Source: Nannobrachium achirus (taxonomy: Eukaryota > Chordata > Actinopteri > Myctophiformes > Myctophidae). Taken from it: DNA of 64,000 bases. The translations under genes were made by a program, and so were the position numbers. The DNA lies in the NCBI GenBank assembly GCA_963921795.1, contig OY997642.1:61016909-61080908 (forward strand). The letters are read 5' to 3'. The notes beneath the pieces are model-generated. The model ran no database searches. It was not told the DNA's origin and worked only from the letters and a program-made list of their open reading frames with translations. This document shows, one piece after another, positions 35,455-47,690 of this stretch; positions within the stretch are counted from its first letter, which is position 1; each line of letters opens with the position of its first letter.

Positions 35455-37161
35455 CAGGTTCAGGTTCAGGTTTATTAGTCACATGCATATCCATACAGGT
35501 ACAGACATACAATGAAATGCTTGTGCCAGGAGCACTCTCAGCCTTATTACACACAAAAACATCAACCCACAACAACAAGTCACCCAAGACAACCCAAAAA
35601 AACAACAAAAACCATACAGTGTAACAGTGTACAGTTTAAAAACTGCGTACAGTGCACATGACTACCTAGGTCTCGCTTTCATCTCTTCGTTAAGCAACCT
35701 GATTGCTTGAGCATAAAAACTATTACTGAGACGGGTGGTGTGCGATGAGATGCTCTGGTAACGTTTTTTGGATGGGAGGAGATAGAACAGGGAATGGGCG
35801 GGATGACTGCTGTCCTTTAAGATGTTCTCTGTCTTTTTCTTACAGCGTGTGTTATAGATTGTGTGTAGCTGTGGTAATTCTGTGCCAATGATTTTGGCAG
35901 CTCTCTTCACAATTCTCTGTAACTGTTTACTGTTTACAGTCACGTTACCAAACCACACTGTGATGCATCCTGTCAAAACACTTTCTATGGTACAGCGATA
36001 GAAATTTACAAGAGCCTTGGTGCTCAGGCCAAATCTCCTGAGGCGCCTCAGAAAGTACAATCGCTGCTGCGCTTTCTTAAGGATACCTTTGCTGTTTAGA
36101 GACCATGTGAGTGAGTTTGTTATGTGAACACCCAGGAATTTGAAACTGTCCACTATGTCTACAGGTGAACCATTTATGGTTAAGGGACTGTGATTGACTT
36201 TAGACTTCCTAAAGTCAACGATGATCTCTTTTGTTTTACTAACATTTAGAGAGAGATTGTTATTCTGGCACCATAGGGTTAGCTCTTCAATTTCCCTCCT
36301 ATAGGCCCTCTCATCATCGTTGGATATTAGTCCTATAACCGTGGTGTCATCTGCAAACTTGAGAATAGAATTATTGCCACACCTGGCAACACAATCATAG
36401 GTGAACAGACTATACAACAAGGGACTGAGGCAGCAGCCCTGGGGCGCTCCAGTCCTGGTCAATATCTTAGATGAATGCTTGTTCCCTATTCGTACAGATT
36501 GTGGCCTGCCTGTCAAAAAGTCAAACAGCCAGTTGCAGATACTACTGCCAAGACGTGCGTGTGTGTGTGCCTTCCTCTGTGTGTGTGAACTTCGTTCACA
36601 CTGGCACAGACAGAGACACACACACAATCACACACACACTCCCCGACGGTGCGTCGCGTCCACCGTGCGTCTCGATCACCGTGCGTCGCGATCACTCGCG
36701 CGCGGACACGCGCGTGCACGCTCGCAAAAAAGTCCCCCGTAAATCGCTCAGAAAGGAGCACAGTTTCAGACTAAAGCGTGAGATGAGTCTGAAATCAGGC
36801 TAGCCTTGAGGGTGGAATAACAGTGATCGAGCGTCTTGTCGTTCCTTGTTGAGCACTTAACGTGCTGGTAGAAGTGTGGCAACACCGATTTCAAGTTGCA
36901 GTGATTAAAGTCCCCCGCCACGATTGATATGGCCTCCGGGTGCTTATTCTCCTGCTTGCCGATGACATCGCTCAGCTCGTCCATAGCCTCCGATGCATTC
37001 ACTTCTGGTGGGATGTATACAGCCGTTAGCAACACACAAGGAAACTCCCTGGGTAAGTAGAACGGTCTACACCGTAGTGTTGGATGTTCCAACACCGGCG
37101 AGCAGTGTTGGGAGACTATGTCCACATTAGTAAACCAAGAGTCGTTGACGTGAAACATCAT
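35455..37161 (-). mobile_element. LINE (CR1/L2-like), internally rearranged
   Basis: On the - strand 37161-36766 encodes the end of an endonuclease domain (TAVYIPPEV, VAGDFNHCNLKSVLPHFYQH, TLDHCY). 36570-35662 encodes reverse transcriptase ([29 protein letters not shown] with the catalytic Asp pair, [17 protein letters not shown]) and the C-terminal [17 protein letters not shown] and [14 protein letters not shown]. The 36545-36785 join between them is GT/CpG-rich foreign sequence where most of the RT N-terminus should be. The 3' end is AATAAACC(TGAACC)n. The RT frame is intact over about 300 residues, suggesting a fairly recent insertion. Confidence 0.88.
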
Positions 37162-37275
37162 GTGTGTGTAGCCTGTATTACATCACCAATTACACCCTAG
37201 ACCTATATTCTAGTCTGAAGACGTTATGCAGGCACGACCACCGCTCACTTCACATTGGGTGTGATTTTTTTTATC
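37162..37275. repeat. repeat C, right part
   Basis: GTAGCCTGTATTACATCACC to CACTTCACATTGGGTGTGATT, matching 5380-5465. Confidence 0.8.
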
Positions 37276-38150
37276 TGGAAATATAACCTTTTTCAGTTGA
37301 CTTTTGCGTACTGACTGAGTAGCCTACATCCCCACAGACTCCAAATGCAAGTTTTTAATCAGAGGTTCCGAAGTTAAAATGTCCTCAGTCAACCTGTATG
37401 AATGAAGCTTCAACTATATGAATCATAAAATTCCCTCTGCAGATTTTACAAAATCCGCAGAGGGAATTTTGACGTTAGTTAGTATGATGAATAAACATCA
37501 TACTAACTTAATGTCATTTTCTCACATTAACACATTGGCCGCCATTTTAACATTGACTGTATGGCTCTCCTGCCATTTTGTTTAATAAAAAAATGTATAT
37601 ATTTTTTTTATATTGACATTTTTCCTAAATTCTGTATTTTTTCGACAATGTCATACGGTACCTGAAATGAAACAGGACAGCCTCTAGTCTCACCAAAAAA
37701 TAAAATAAATAAATAAAAAGCTTTTTTTTCTATATTTGCAGCCATCTCAAAATAGCCATTTTTGACCAAAATCCAGCTATAATTGAAAAAACTGGAGATA
37801 TTGACCTTTTTGTGATCGATCGCTTTTCAAGTGGATAACTCACTTGATATTTGTCTTTATGGCTTCAGGCATTATCAGATAAGTGTACTAATGTAATTAT
37901 GTAATAGGATTTTTTTTTTTTTTTGAATTTTCTGTTTAGAAAAATGCAGAGAAACATATTTTTATTGGCTATGTCTGACCATACACTCACATACTATATT
38001 GCAGTATAATGTGAGTATTTATGTGAGCCCCCACTTGGGGGCGCTTTCTCTCTGTCTCTACGTGTCTCGGATGGATTTTGATCTCTACAGGTGCACACAC
38101 ACAAATAGACATCAAAGGGGGCATGAGTCTTTTTTCTAACATATATTTTT
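37276..38150. other. intergenic
   Basis: An inverted repeat of AAATTCCCTCTGCAGATTTT near 37428 and 37452; otherwise AT-rich with no gene. 37290-37400 resembles 47800-47900 (CAGTTGACT...CCTACATCC). Confidence 0.5.
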
Positions 38151-38151
38151 T

Positions 38152-38240
38152 CGAAAATAGCAGATCTACAAGCTCTACAAGCTCAACACATCGCTCTGTG
38201 ACACATTGAGAGCTTGTAGAGCTTGTAGATCTGCTATTTT
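38152..38240. repeat. short hairpin element, extended copy
   Basis: CGAAAATAGCAGATCTACAAG with the inner AGCTCTACAAGCTC duplicated on both arms, giving a longer stem than usual. Confidence 0.85.
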
Positions 38241-38809
38241 CACATTCCAGGACATAGTTAGAAAAATGTCTCCCCCTGCCCCTAAAAAATCCTCTGCACT
38301 GCCCTGCTAAACAGTTCTGGTGCGCGTTTGCTAACGAGGCAAGTTGATCTCTGCGTCTTTTGAGGCTTCATCACAGTAGTTGTTTGTTTGGTGGTCCAAG
38401 GACCGGCTGGTTCCCTGAGAAGTGTTGGCTGGAGACCAGGGTAGTGAGAGGACGGGGACCCCCTTCGTGATCGCCAGGGACCACTTCATTTGTCTCTGAC
38501 AACTGGATGTCGTGTGAACTTATGTAACAAATGATCGATTGATTTTATAACTTATGTAACCGTTGATTATCGTGTTCCCACTGCTCTGCCTCTGGGGAGC
38601 GAAGCGTTGGGCCCGCGGACCCCCTATTGGTTCCGTTAGAAAGGCGACCAGGGACCCCCCTTTGCAAAGGACTGCTTGTGGACTAATATAATATATTATA
38701 GCCTGGATATATGGATTATCAACCTTGGTGTGGATTCTTTCAACGATCATCATTCTCAGGTATGTTTTAGAAGCATTTATATGGCGAATTGGCGATATTT
38801 TTTTTGTGT

Positions 38810-38812
<3 letters not shown>
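38241..38812. other. intergenic
   Basis: GGACC/GGTCC-rich stretch (38400-38660) like the TE fragments elsewhere; no gene. Confidence 0.4.

Positions 38813-38841
<29 letters not shown>
38813..38841. repeat. (GA)n microsatellite
   Basis: 29 bp of GA. Confidence 0.9.
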
Positions 38842-38842
<1 letters not shown>

Positions 38843-38930
38843 CAGATCTCTGATAGCACTATTCCTTTATGGGACTGTGTGCTGATCAGGCGGACCACTG
38901 GTGGTCCGTGGAACCAGCCAGCTAAGAGAT

Positions 38931-38931
<1 letters not shown>

Positions 38932-39017
<86 letters not shown>
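38932..39017. repeat. (CA)n microsatellite
   Basis: 86 bp of CA. Confidence 0.95.
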
Positions 39018-39018
<1 letters not shown>

Positions 39019-39495
39019 CTGTTCTAACACTTTTTTTCTTCTCTTTTTTTTCGGCTGCCAGCCTTGAGTGCTCAAATGCGTCACTTTGCCAGTTCACTGT
39101 GCGTTATGGGGAGATTTATACATTTGTATTGCAATTTATACATTATTACAGTCTTTTTTTCAAACACACTTACTTTGATGTGTGATATTTTTGGTTCCGT
39201 TTAAGACAGAAGGCTCAAAATTTGTCACAGGCTGTGGAAGATTGTAATTAAACATTACATTATATAAAAGCAAATTCTCGGGACTATCGGGCCTGGCGGG
39301 GAACGACATAGGGATTTTCTCGGGACTATCGGGGGAGACGGGGAATGAGTTAATAAAAGAAGAAGGGGGAAAATAGTGACCTACTGAGTCTCTTGTCCTT
39401 TGTCTGTCTCTGTCTGCCTGTCTTTGTACCCTTAGCTCTAGCACTAGTTATGTTCGAATCCTCATCGACTAACCTATCTTTGCACAACGTATAAT
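39018..39495. other. intergenic with short CGGGACTATCGGG repeats
   Basis: TCTCGGGACTATCGGG occurs twice (39276, 39320); it also occurs at 49735-49800 and, inverted, at 53290-53350. Confidence 0.5.
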
Positions 39496-40450
39496 TAGTG
39501 GCCAGGGGAACGAAGTGCCAAAGGCCACTCATTGATATTGGACTTCATCATAACTATTATTATTATTCCGCCACTTTTTCTCTAGTGGCTAGACCGTGCA
39601 GTCGCTTTTTACGAAACTCGGCAGTATGGCAGAGGACCATGCCCAACGGCTAAAACGCGAAGCTCGCAACAATCGGCCAAAGGGTGGCGCTGTAGGAAGC
39701 CTTTGAAAAATGCCAACTTTGAACAGGTATAGCTCATGCTCTGTTTCAGGTACAGCCATGAAACCTGTATAAACCTATGCGTCTCCTCATGCCGAACAAC
39801 TTTTACACTCTGACTTTTGACCTCTGACCTTCAAAATCTATCTCCTCCTGGGATTTTCTCATCATGTGCGCGAAAATGGCATTTGGCAAAGATGTAGAGG
39901 GTTAGTCCAAATATCACTGAAACCAATCTTATTCCAATTGGCCATAGGGGGGAGCTTTAAGAAGCGTTTGAAAACTCTAACTTTAAAGGGGCATAAGTCA
40001 TGCCTCGTTTCGTTTGAAGACATGCAACTTGCTTACACGCGTGCCTTGACTCAAACAGAAGACATCTGTGTCTTTGTTAAGTAAGCTCCGCCCTTAGATT
40101 TTCCGCCATTTTGAGCAGTTTGTAAAACGGTTAAAACCGCTTTTATTCCGGAATTTGGCCTGTTATAGCGCCACCAGTGGGTCAACTTTTGCAAAACACA
40201 TTTTTTGAACAAAATGCCTCAAATCCCGCATGCAGCATCCGATTACCGTGAAAGGCCCAAGAACGCGTGGTACCCTTTTCACTTTGGCCTATTATAGTCA
40301 CCAGCAGGCCAAAAAAAACACCTGACCTGTTCGGAAGAACACTGCTTCTAGTTTTTCTTTGATTTCTTCTTTGATTTCCCTTGATGCTTTTTTGCTGTCC
40401 TGCTTTTTCTGCCTTGGCCACTTTATCGCTGCTTGCAGCTATATTATACA
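39496..40450. repeat. unclassified dispersed element
   Basis: Begins near GTGGCCAGGGGAACGAAG with CATTGATATTGGACTTCATC and TATTATTATTATTCCGCCAC; ends ATCGCTGCTTGCAGCTATATT. GTGGCGCTGTAGGAAGC-like blocks repeat inside. This edge pattern is common in fish genomes; I cannot name the class. Confidence 0.5.
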
Positions 40451-41028
40451 ATTAAGTTTGAAGTTGTTGCGTCTCCATCTTTGAATGGAGAAAGCCAGGT
40501 ATGTTGTTTAGTTGTAGTCTTGAGTTTGTTTCCCTGATCAGGGAAGACATTTAATTTTGAACTTCAGGCAGTACTGCCTGTCAACTAGTATTGGTCAAAC
40601 CAGACAACAGGATGTAGGCCTACATTTCTCAATAAAGGAGATGGTAGACCAAACACAACCACCACAATTGTGACGTTTATATTCAGGGTTCTGAAACTAT
40701 ATCCAGGACCACCAAATTGGTCATATTTGGTCGCAGATTGTTCAACATTATTCCAAATTTAAATATCTAAATATTTAGAAAATAGCCAAATTAGGCTACA
40801 GGTTAAAGTGGTACAACTGATTTTGACACTGTATGAACACATTTTGTTGGATAGTCCTTGGAAACCCCTCAAGGACCCTAGCGACCACTTTGTGAAAGTT
40901 CATGGGGATCCTAATAAAGAATCCCCTAGCTGGGGGCATCCTAAGTCAGTACATCAGTACAGCATCAGTACAGATTGGCAGACATTATGTTTTCTTCGCA
41001 ATTTTTTTTACATAGTGTTGGCTTTAAG

Positions 41029-41583
41029 TAGGGGTGTAACGATATTGTAACTGTATCGAAATATCGTTTTTAACTTAAAAAATCTAAGTATATCGAAATG
41101 AAAACAGCTCAAATCGAATTGTGTAGTTGTATTTTATATCGTATCGAATCGGCAGTGCAAAGAATCGATTGTATCGATACTGCCTACTTGTGCATTGAAT
41201 TTAGAATTTTTAAGAAGAAAAAATTAAAAGGAGGGGTTTAATTACTTTTCCTTTCCATATAGCTACACTGGTCTATCGATAAATGTGTGTAATCTCTGGG
41301 TTCATGTCAAGGTGCAGGTTTGTCAATATACAATGTCCATGTATTTGGCAGATAATCACTGTGTTTACTTATTTATATCCATAATAATACATGTTTCCCT
41401 TAAAAACCTGCACTATCCACACCTTTCACACAGATTTAATTTCTTTGCTAAATAGTTACTATATCGATTTTAAATCATTGAATCGAATAATATCGCCATG
41501 AATGAACCAATATCATCCATCCATCGTCAACCATGTATCGTGATATTATCGAATCGCTATTAAAATGTATTGTTACACCCCTA
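41029..41583. mobile_element. hAT-like element inside the duplication
   Basis: TAGGGGTGTAACGATATTG start and TTGTTACACCCCTA end. 8-bp target duplication GCTTTAAG/GCTTTACG (41021-41028, 41584-41591). Unit 1 has the empty site GGCTTTAACAAC at 33434. Confidence 0.9.
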
Positions 41584-41658
41584 GCTTTACGAGAAGGTCA
41601 CCCACTGCAGTGATCCAATATGGACAGCTGATGTCATATGACAGGTGGCATCCTATAG

Positions 41659-41666
41659 TATAAAAG
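41659..41666 (+). promoter_or_regulatory. TATA-like box of kelch copy 2
   Basis: TATAAAAG 65 bp before the ATG, in the same context as copy 1. Confidence 0.55.
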
Positions 41667-41730
41667 GAAGGTGGGCATCACCTGAGCATCCACAATAGTT
41701 CAGACCCCACGTCCTGAAGTGAGCAGAGAA

Positions 41731-42744
41731 ATGTTGCGCTGGACACTCCATCTGAAACATGAAGGATGGTCAATCCAGAGGGCCGTCACAGCAGGACACA
41801 AGGTGTACTGCTTTGGAAGAGTATATTCTGGCGAAAGTGTGACTGAAGTTAGCGTCTTCAACACAGTGACTTTGCGCTGGAGGGAGTTGTCCCCAGTGAA
41901 AGAAGAAGCTCCCTCCCCCCGCAGGGGCCACACAGCTGTACTTGTTGAAGATGCTGTTTACATCTGGGGGGGTCTTGAGGACCCTTACAGCTTGGGGGAA
42001 ATTGAGTCCATCCCCCACTGCAAAGGTTATAGGTACCACGACTACTCCACAAAATCATACGATGAAGTTCTTTATGCATTTGATGTCAACACCCACAGAT
42101 GGTTCAAACCCAGGGTGTCTGGGACCATTCCGGAGGGGAGGGAGAATCACTCTGCCTGTGTTTTGCGTGATTTCATGTATATTCATGGTGGAGAACGTCC
42201 ATATACTAGAGGCTATAATGACACCTATAAGTTGGACACCACCACAATGGTCTGGTCTTTGATTGGCACCAGAGGAACTGCACCGCCTGTTGTGTCAGAC
42301 TCAGATCAAACTGCCACCATCATAGGGGCAAAGATGTTTGTATTTGGGGGATTCTGTTTGCAAAACGAATTCAGTGTGTTTGACACAGAGACCAACTTCT
42401 GGATAAGAACTCCTTCTCTATTGCTTCCAGTAGAATCCCACCTGGGTTCAGCGTTTGTCTACAATGGAGAGCTGTACATATGCGATGAGGATTATCTGTG
42501 GAAATTCAATCCAGACACCTTCTCCTGGAAGAAGGTTGAGCCCAAGGGGAGAAGTCCGAGTCTTAGCATGCCCGGTTGCATTGTGGGAGATCGCATAATC
42601 TTTGTAGAACCATCAGACCTTCACATCTTAGACATCAGTCCCAGTATGAAGACGTTATGCAAGCTGGCAGTTATTCAGTACGGTCTGGAGCTGTCTGGAC
42701 TTTCACACAACATCAGGTGGGAACTGGCTGCCATGACCAGCTGA
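41731..42744 (+). CDS. KLHDC3-like kelch protein, intronless
   Basis: Intact 337-codon ORF; the ATG chosen starts MLRWTLHLKHEGWS and is 12 bp inside the longest open frame. Kelch blades run through the length (VYCFGRVYSG, AVYIWGGLED, FMYIHGGERP, FVFGGFCLQN, LYICDEDYLWKF). Human KLHDC3 has about 382 residues. KLHDC3 is a substrate receptor of CUL2 ubiquitin ligases that reads C-terminal Arg/Gly degrons; the C-terminal SPSMKTLCKLAVIQYGLELS, where such receptors carry their BC-box-like contact, is retained. Several blades have lost one Gly of the GG pair, so binding may have changed. It is a retrogene by structure, with an expected TATA box upstream; function is inferred only. Confidence 0.8.
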   Translation: MLRWTLHLKHEGWSIQRAVTAGHKVYCFGRVYSGESVTEVSVFNTVTLRWRELSPVKEEAPSPRRGHTAVLVEDAVYIWGGLEDPYSLGEIESIPHCKGYRYHDYSTKSYDEVLYAFDVNTHRWFKPRVSGTIPEGRENHSACVLRDFMYIHGGERPYTRGYNDTYKLDTTTMVWSLIGTRGTAPPVVSDSDQTATIIGAKMFVFGGFCLQNEFSVFDTETNFWIRTPSLLLPVESHLGSAFVYNGELYICDEDYLWKFNPDTFSWKKVEPKGRSPSLSMPGCIVGDRIIFVEPSDLHILDISPSMKTLCKLAVIQYGLELSGLSHNIRWELAAMTS

Positions 42745-42779
42745 CCAGCAAGAGCACACACAATGATCTAATAACACAA

Positions 42780-42935
42780 ACCCATGAGACAAATATGGGT
42801 AAATTCTCCTTCTACAACACTGCCACCCAAGTGTGGAATTCCTTGACTACCTCGCTTAAAAGATGTAGGGCGCTGTCTTCCTTCAAAACTGCCCTGAAAA
42901 CTCACCTTTCTGGAGGCCAGAGGCGGAGGTAGTAA
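42780..42935 (+). mobile_element. LINE ORF2 C-terminal fragment
   Basis: Encodes FSFYNTATQVWNSLTTSLKR and SSFKTALKTHL, the standard end of fish LINE ORF2 (WNSLP...SFKxxLKTxL), just after the kelch stop codon. Confidence 0.7.
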
Positions 42936-43192
42936 TCACTTCTCCTATAGACAGGTGAGAAGCCTACCTACCCTACCTACCCTGTACATATAGTGTTTTT
43001 TAGGGTTTTTTTGCGATGATTTTGAACTTTATCCTATTACACCAGATGGCCTGGCCGCCACTGATTGGGATCCTATAGTGGTGTGAAAGGTAGAACGAAA
43101 CAACGTTGTCTGATGCAATATCAATGTTTTTTATTATTATTATTACCCTTATTAGAGGCTCCGCCCACTCTGTGACTGCAGGAAGGTTGTTG

Positions 43193-43730
<538 letters not shown>

Positions 43731-43734
43731 TTGT

Positions 43735-43893
43735 ATGCTTTAACTATTAAAAAATAGCAGATATACAAGCTCACAGCGTGGCATCGAGTGCCGCGCTGCG
43801 AGCTTGTAGATCTGCTATTTTTTTTTTTTTAATTGAAAATTTGAATTTTGACCCGATTCTATAAGTGTCTTTTGAATCCTTCTAAGGTTTTTT
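43735..43893. repeat. compound repeat G, left part, with hairpin
   Basis: Hairpin at 43748-43822, then GTGTCTTTTGAATCCTTCTAAG. Continues at 47301 after the palindromic insertion. Confidence 0.8.
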
Positions 43894-46800
43894 GGTAACA
43901 CTTTATATTAAGGATGCCTTTATAATGCATTATAAGCTCATTTATAATGCATTATAACACGCTTATAAGGCATTATAACACTCGTTATAAATGTTTATAA
44001 TCATGTATAACAGCTTATAACAGTTTATAACCACGTTTATAACGCATTATTAAGTGCTGGTTATAATGCGTTATAATGCAAAGTGGAACAGCACATTATA
44101 ACTACCATAACTTACTTAGTTATAAATGCACATAGTGAAGTGCTATAATGTGTCATAATGCATTATAACCAATGTGTTTATTAAATATAATAATCACCTA
44201 TAATATGCTATAGCATGACTTTGAGACCTTTAAGTAAAGTGACAACATTTATTAACGGTTATTAGCAATTGTATCATACTATAATACCTTATAGCACAAC
44301 ATAGTGACCTTTAAGTAAAGTGACAACATGAATTAAAGGTTATTAGCAATTGTATCATACTATAATACCTTATAGCACAACATAGTGACCTTTAAGTAAA
44401 GTGACAACATTTATTAACGGTTATTAGCAATTGTATCATACTATAATACCTTGTAGCACAACATAGTGACCTTTAAGTAAAGTGACAACATGATTTAATG
44501 GTTATTAGCAGTTGTATAATATTATCATATATTGACACTAAAATAAGACAAAGAAATTCTCAAAGACATCTTTATTTCACGGATTGGCATATCTCAAATA
44601 TGGCATGTGAGGTAAACAAAACTTTCTAAACTACACAACAAAGTGTGAATACTAGAAATAGATGTAAATAGTTGCTTTTACTAGCTTTACTCAGGAAAGT
44701 GTGAAACTCAAAAATTACAAAATTACAGAAATTCAGAAATGAGAATGATATACAACAATCTGCAAATGAAAATTATACCATGCATGTTGTATCACTACAC
44801 AATAACATACAAAAATAGTATGAGGCCCACAAAACATTTAACCAACACAAACATAAGAGGCCTAATTAGCTGTTATATACAAAGTCTAAAACTTCACATA
44901 AAAGACCATAAGTGTGTCTACATGTCAGCATTACAACCGCTTTTAAAAATGCTAAACAACTAAAATAAAAACGAATTGTAAAATGAATTAACATACCTTA
45001 TGGCTACTACAGTACATAGCAGCATGGCTACATAGCAGTTAGCATATTAACCAAACATACTGTACAGTTCACACATGAGAATTATGCACCTATGAACTAT
45101 CAAACAATTGCACACTTCTATGCTAAAAAGCAGCTTACAGACAATGCCATGTGTAAACCATGAAGGACAGCATATGAAGGACAGTAGCTACATGCAGCTG
45201 TCTCTAGCAATATCTTCAGAATGAATGAGAAGCACTTGCTGTTTGCGAGGTTATCAAAATAAGATGCGTGTGCAAATACACAGAACAACCACCAGGGGGT
45301 GTCAAACGTAAAAGTATAGTACAAATTTTAAGGTATACATGAGTTAACACTCATCTGTCTTGTAGAAACAGATGTGGCCTAGAACCGCCTCATGCTTACT
45401 GCTTTAAAACCAAGTCGGAAGGTTTTTCAAGTGCTCAAACATTATGAATACACAAGTTTAATTTAAATGGCAGTTTCAAATTGTATGGGCTGGAAGTTAC
45501 AATAAACAATAAATCTAATCTATGAGTATTCATTAATTAAATCTTACAATTTAATGACACCTTAAATAAACAAATACCACTCAAATGCACATTTAATATG
45601 AAACTGACCGTACACAATTCGGGAGAATGCTTTTGTCGTAATGTATTGACAAAAGTTTCATACTAAATGATCATTTTAGTGGTATTATTTTATTTAGATT
45701 GTTATTAGATTGTAAGATTGAAGACTTTTTTTATTGTCTCAACATTTTAAGGTTAATTGTAACATTCATTTTGAAACTGGCATTTCAATGAAACTTGTGT
45801 ATTCATAATGTTTGAGCTCTTGAAAAAGGTCTAATGTAACCTTCCAACTTGTTTTTTTTTTTAATTATATTTGACACCCCTTTTTTCTGTGTACTTGCAA
45901 ACTTGTATCTTATTTTGATAACCTCGCAAACAGGAAGTGATCTCATTCATTCTCAAGATATTGCTGCATGTTGCTGTTGTCCTTCATATGATGTCCTTCA
46001 TGGTTTACACATGGTTTGTTTACACATGGCATTGTCTGTAAGCTGCTTTTTAGCATAGAAGTGTGCATTTGTTTCATAGTTCATAGGTGTATAATTCTCA
46101 AGTGTGAACTGTACAGTATGTTTGGTTAATACTGTATGCTAGCTGCTATGTAGCCAACTAGCCATGCTAACTAGGAATAAGCTAATTTAAGTTAGAGTTT
46201 GTTTTTATTTTGTTGTTTAAAAGCGGTTGTAATGCTGACATGTAGTCACACTTATGGTCTTTTATGTGAAGTTTTAGACTTTGTATATAACAGCTAATTA
46301 GGCCTCTTATGTTTGTGTTGGTTAAATGTTTTGTAGGCCTCATACTATTTTTGTATGTTATTGTGTAGTGATACAACATATCATTTTCATTTTATTTTAA
46401 TGTTGTATAATGTATGTCATGAGTTTCTGTCATTTTGTAATTTTAGAGTTGCAGACTTTCCAGAGTAAAGCTAGGAAAAGCAACTGTTTACCTCTATTTC
46501 CAGTATACACACTTTGTTGTGTAGTTTGGACAGTTTTGTTTACCTCACATGCCATATTTGAGATATGCCAATGCGTGAAATAAAGATGTCTTTGATAATT
46601 TCTTTGTCTTAATATTTATTGTCACTTAACTTAAAGTAAAAGTAATGCTATAGGGTATTATACTATATACAACTGCTAATAACCATTAAATAATTCTGTC
46701 ACTTTACTTAAAGGTCACTATGTTGTGCTATAAGGTATTATAGTATGATACAATTGCTAATAACCTTTAATTCATGTTGTCACTTTACTTAAAGGTCACT

Positions 46801-47300
46801 ATGTTGTGCTATAAGGTATTATAGTAGGATACAATTGCTAATAACCATTCATTAATGTTGTCACTTTACTTAAAGGTCACTATGTTGTGCTATAAGGTAT
46901 TATAGTATGATCCAATTGCTAATAACCGTTAATAAATGTCGTCACTTTACTTAAAGGTCTCAAAGTCATGCTATAGCATATTATAGGTGATTATTATATT
47001 TAATAAACACATTGGTTATAATGCATTATGACACATTATAGCACTTCACTATGTGCCTTTATAACTAAGTAAGTTATGGTAGTTATAATGTGCTGTTACA
47101 CTTTGCATTATAACGCATTATAACCAGCACTTAATAATGCGTTATAAACGTTATTATAAACTGTTATAAGCTGTTATACATGATTATAAACATTTATAAC
47201 GAGTGTTATAATGCCTTATAAGCGTGTTATAATGCATTATAAATGAGCTTATAATGCATTATAATGCATTATAAAGGCATCCTTAATATAAAGTGTTACC
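43894..47300. mobile_element. 3.4-kb giant palindromic (fold-back) element
   Basis: Starts GGTAACACTTTATATTAAGG and ends CCTTAATATAAAGTGTTACC. Left arm about 43894-45605, right arm about 45653-47300, separated by roughly 50 bp. The arms match over their lengths: for example ATGCTAAAAAGCAGCTTACA (45119) and TGTAAGCTGCTTTTTAGCAT (46036). Each arm contains four tandem copies of an 80-bp unit (ACCTTTAAGTAAAGTGACAA; 44220-44520 and 46640-46960) and many ATAATGCATTATAA blocks near the ends. No transposase is visible; the ORFs inside are mirror images and not genes. Class unknown. Confidence 0.9.
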
Positions 47301-47690
47301 GTTTTTTTTTTGAAAAACCTATGTTTCTATGTCAGCAATCTGGCTAGGCATCGTCAAAGAAAGGGTCCTTTTCACTTAACTGGAGCTCAGTCTGTTCTTG
47401 AGAGACTACTATGTCAGTGGTTCTCTAACTTTTTCATGTGAAGGACCCCCAAATTTATATGTATTTGGCCACGGACCCCCATCTTAAAATATTTAGTTCC
47501 AGGGACCACCCAGAAGCAAAATTTGAGTTACAAACGTTCACTTTAAAAATACATATATTCAAAGATTTGCACATATTTTCACAACTTTTCAAAAATAGCA
47601 GATCTACAAGCTCTCAGTGAGCTTAATAGTTAAAGCATCCAATAATTTTAGGCCTAAATGGGTTAAGGACCAGGACAAATTGGTAAAACA
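47301..47690. repeat. compound repeat G, right part
   Basis: TTTTTGAAAAACCTATGTTT, CAGTGGTTCTCTAACTTTTTC, GGCCACGGACCCCCATC and a half hairpin (47589-47622). The uninterrupted inverse is at 54222-54720. Confidence 0.8.

Larger units (their letters stand above)
40530..42735. repeat. segmental duplication, unit 2
   Basis: Matches 33001-35200, with a hAT-like element added at 41029-41583. Confidence 0.85.

Noticed and set aside
44739..44963. ORFs inside the giant palindrome, present again inverted at 46182-46379 and elsewhere
   Set aside because: Mirror-image ORFs of about 70 codons without recognisable domains; they follow from the inverted arms.
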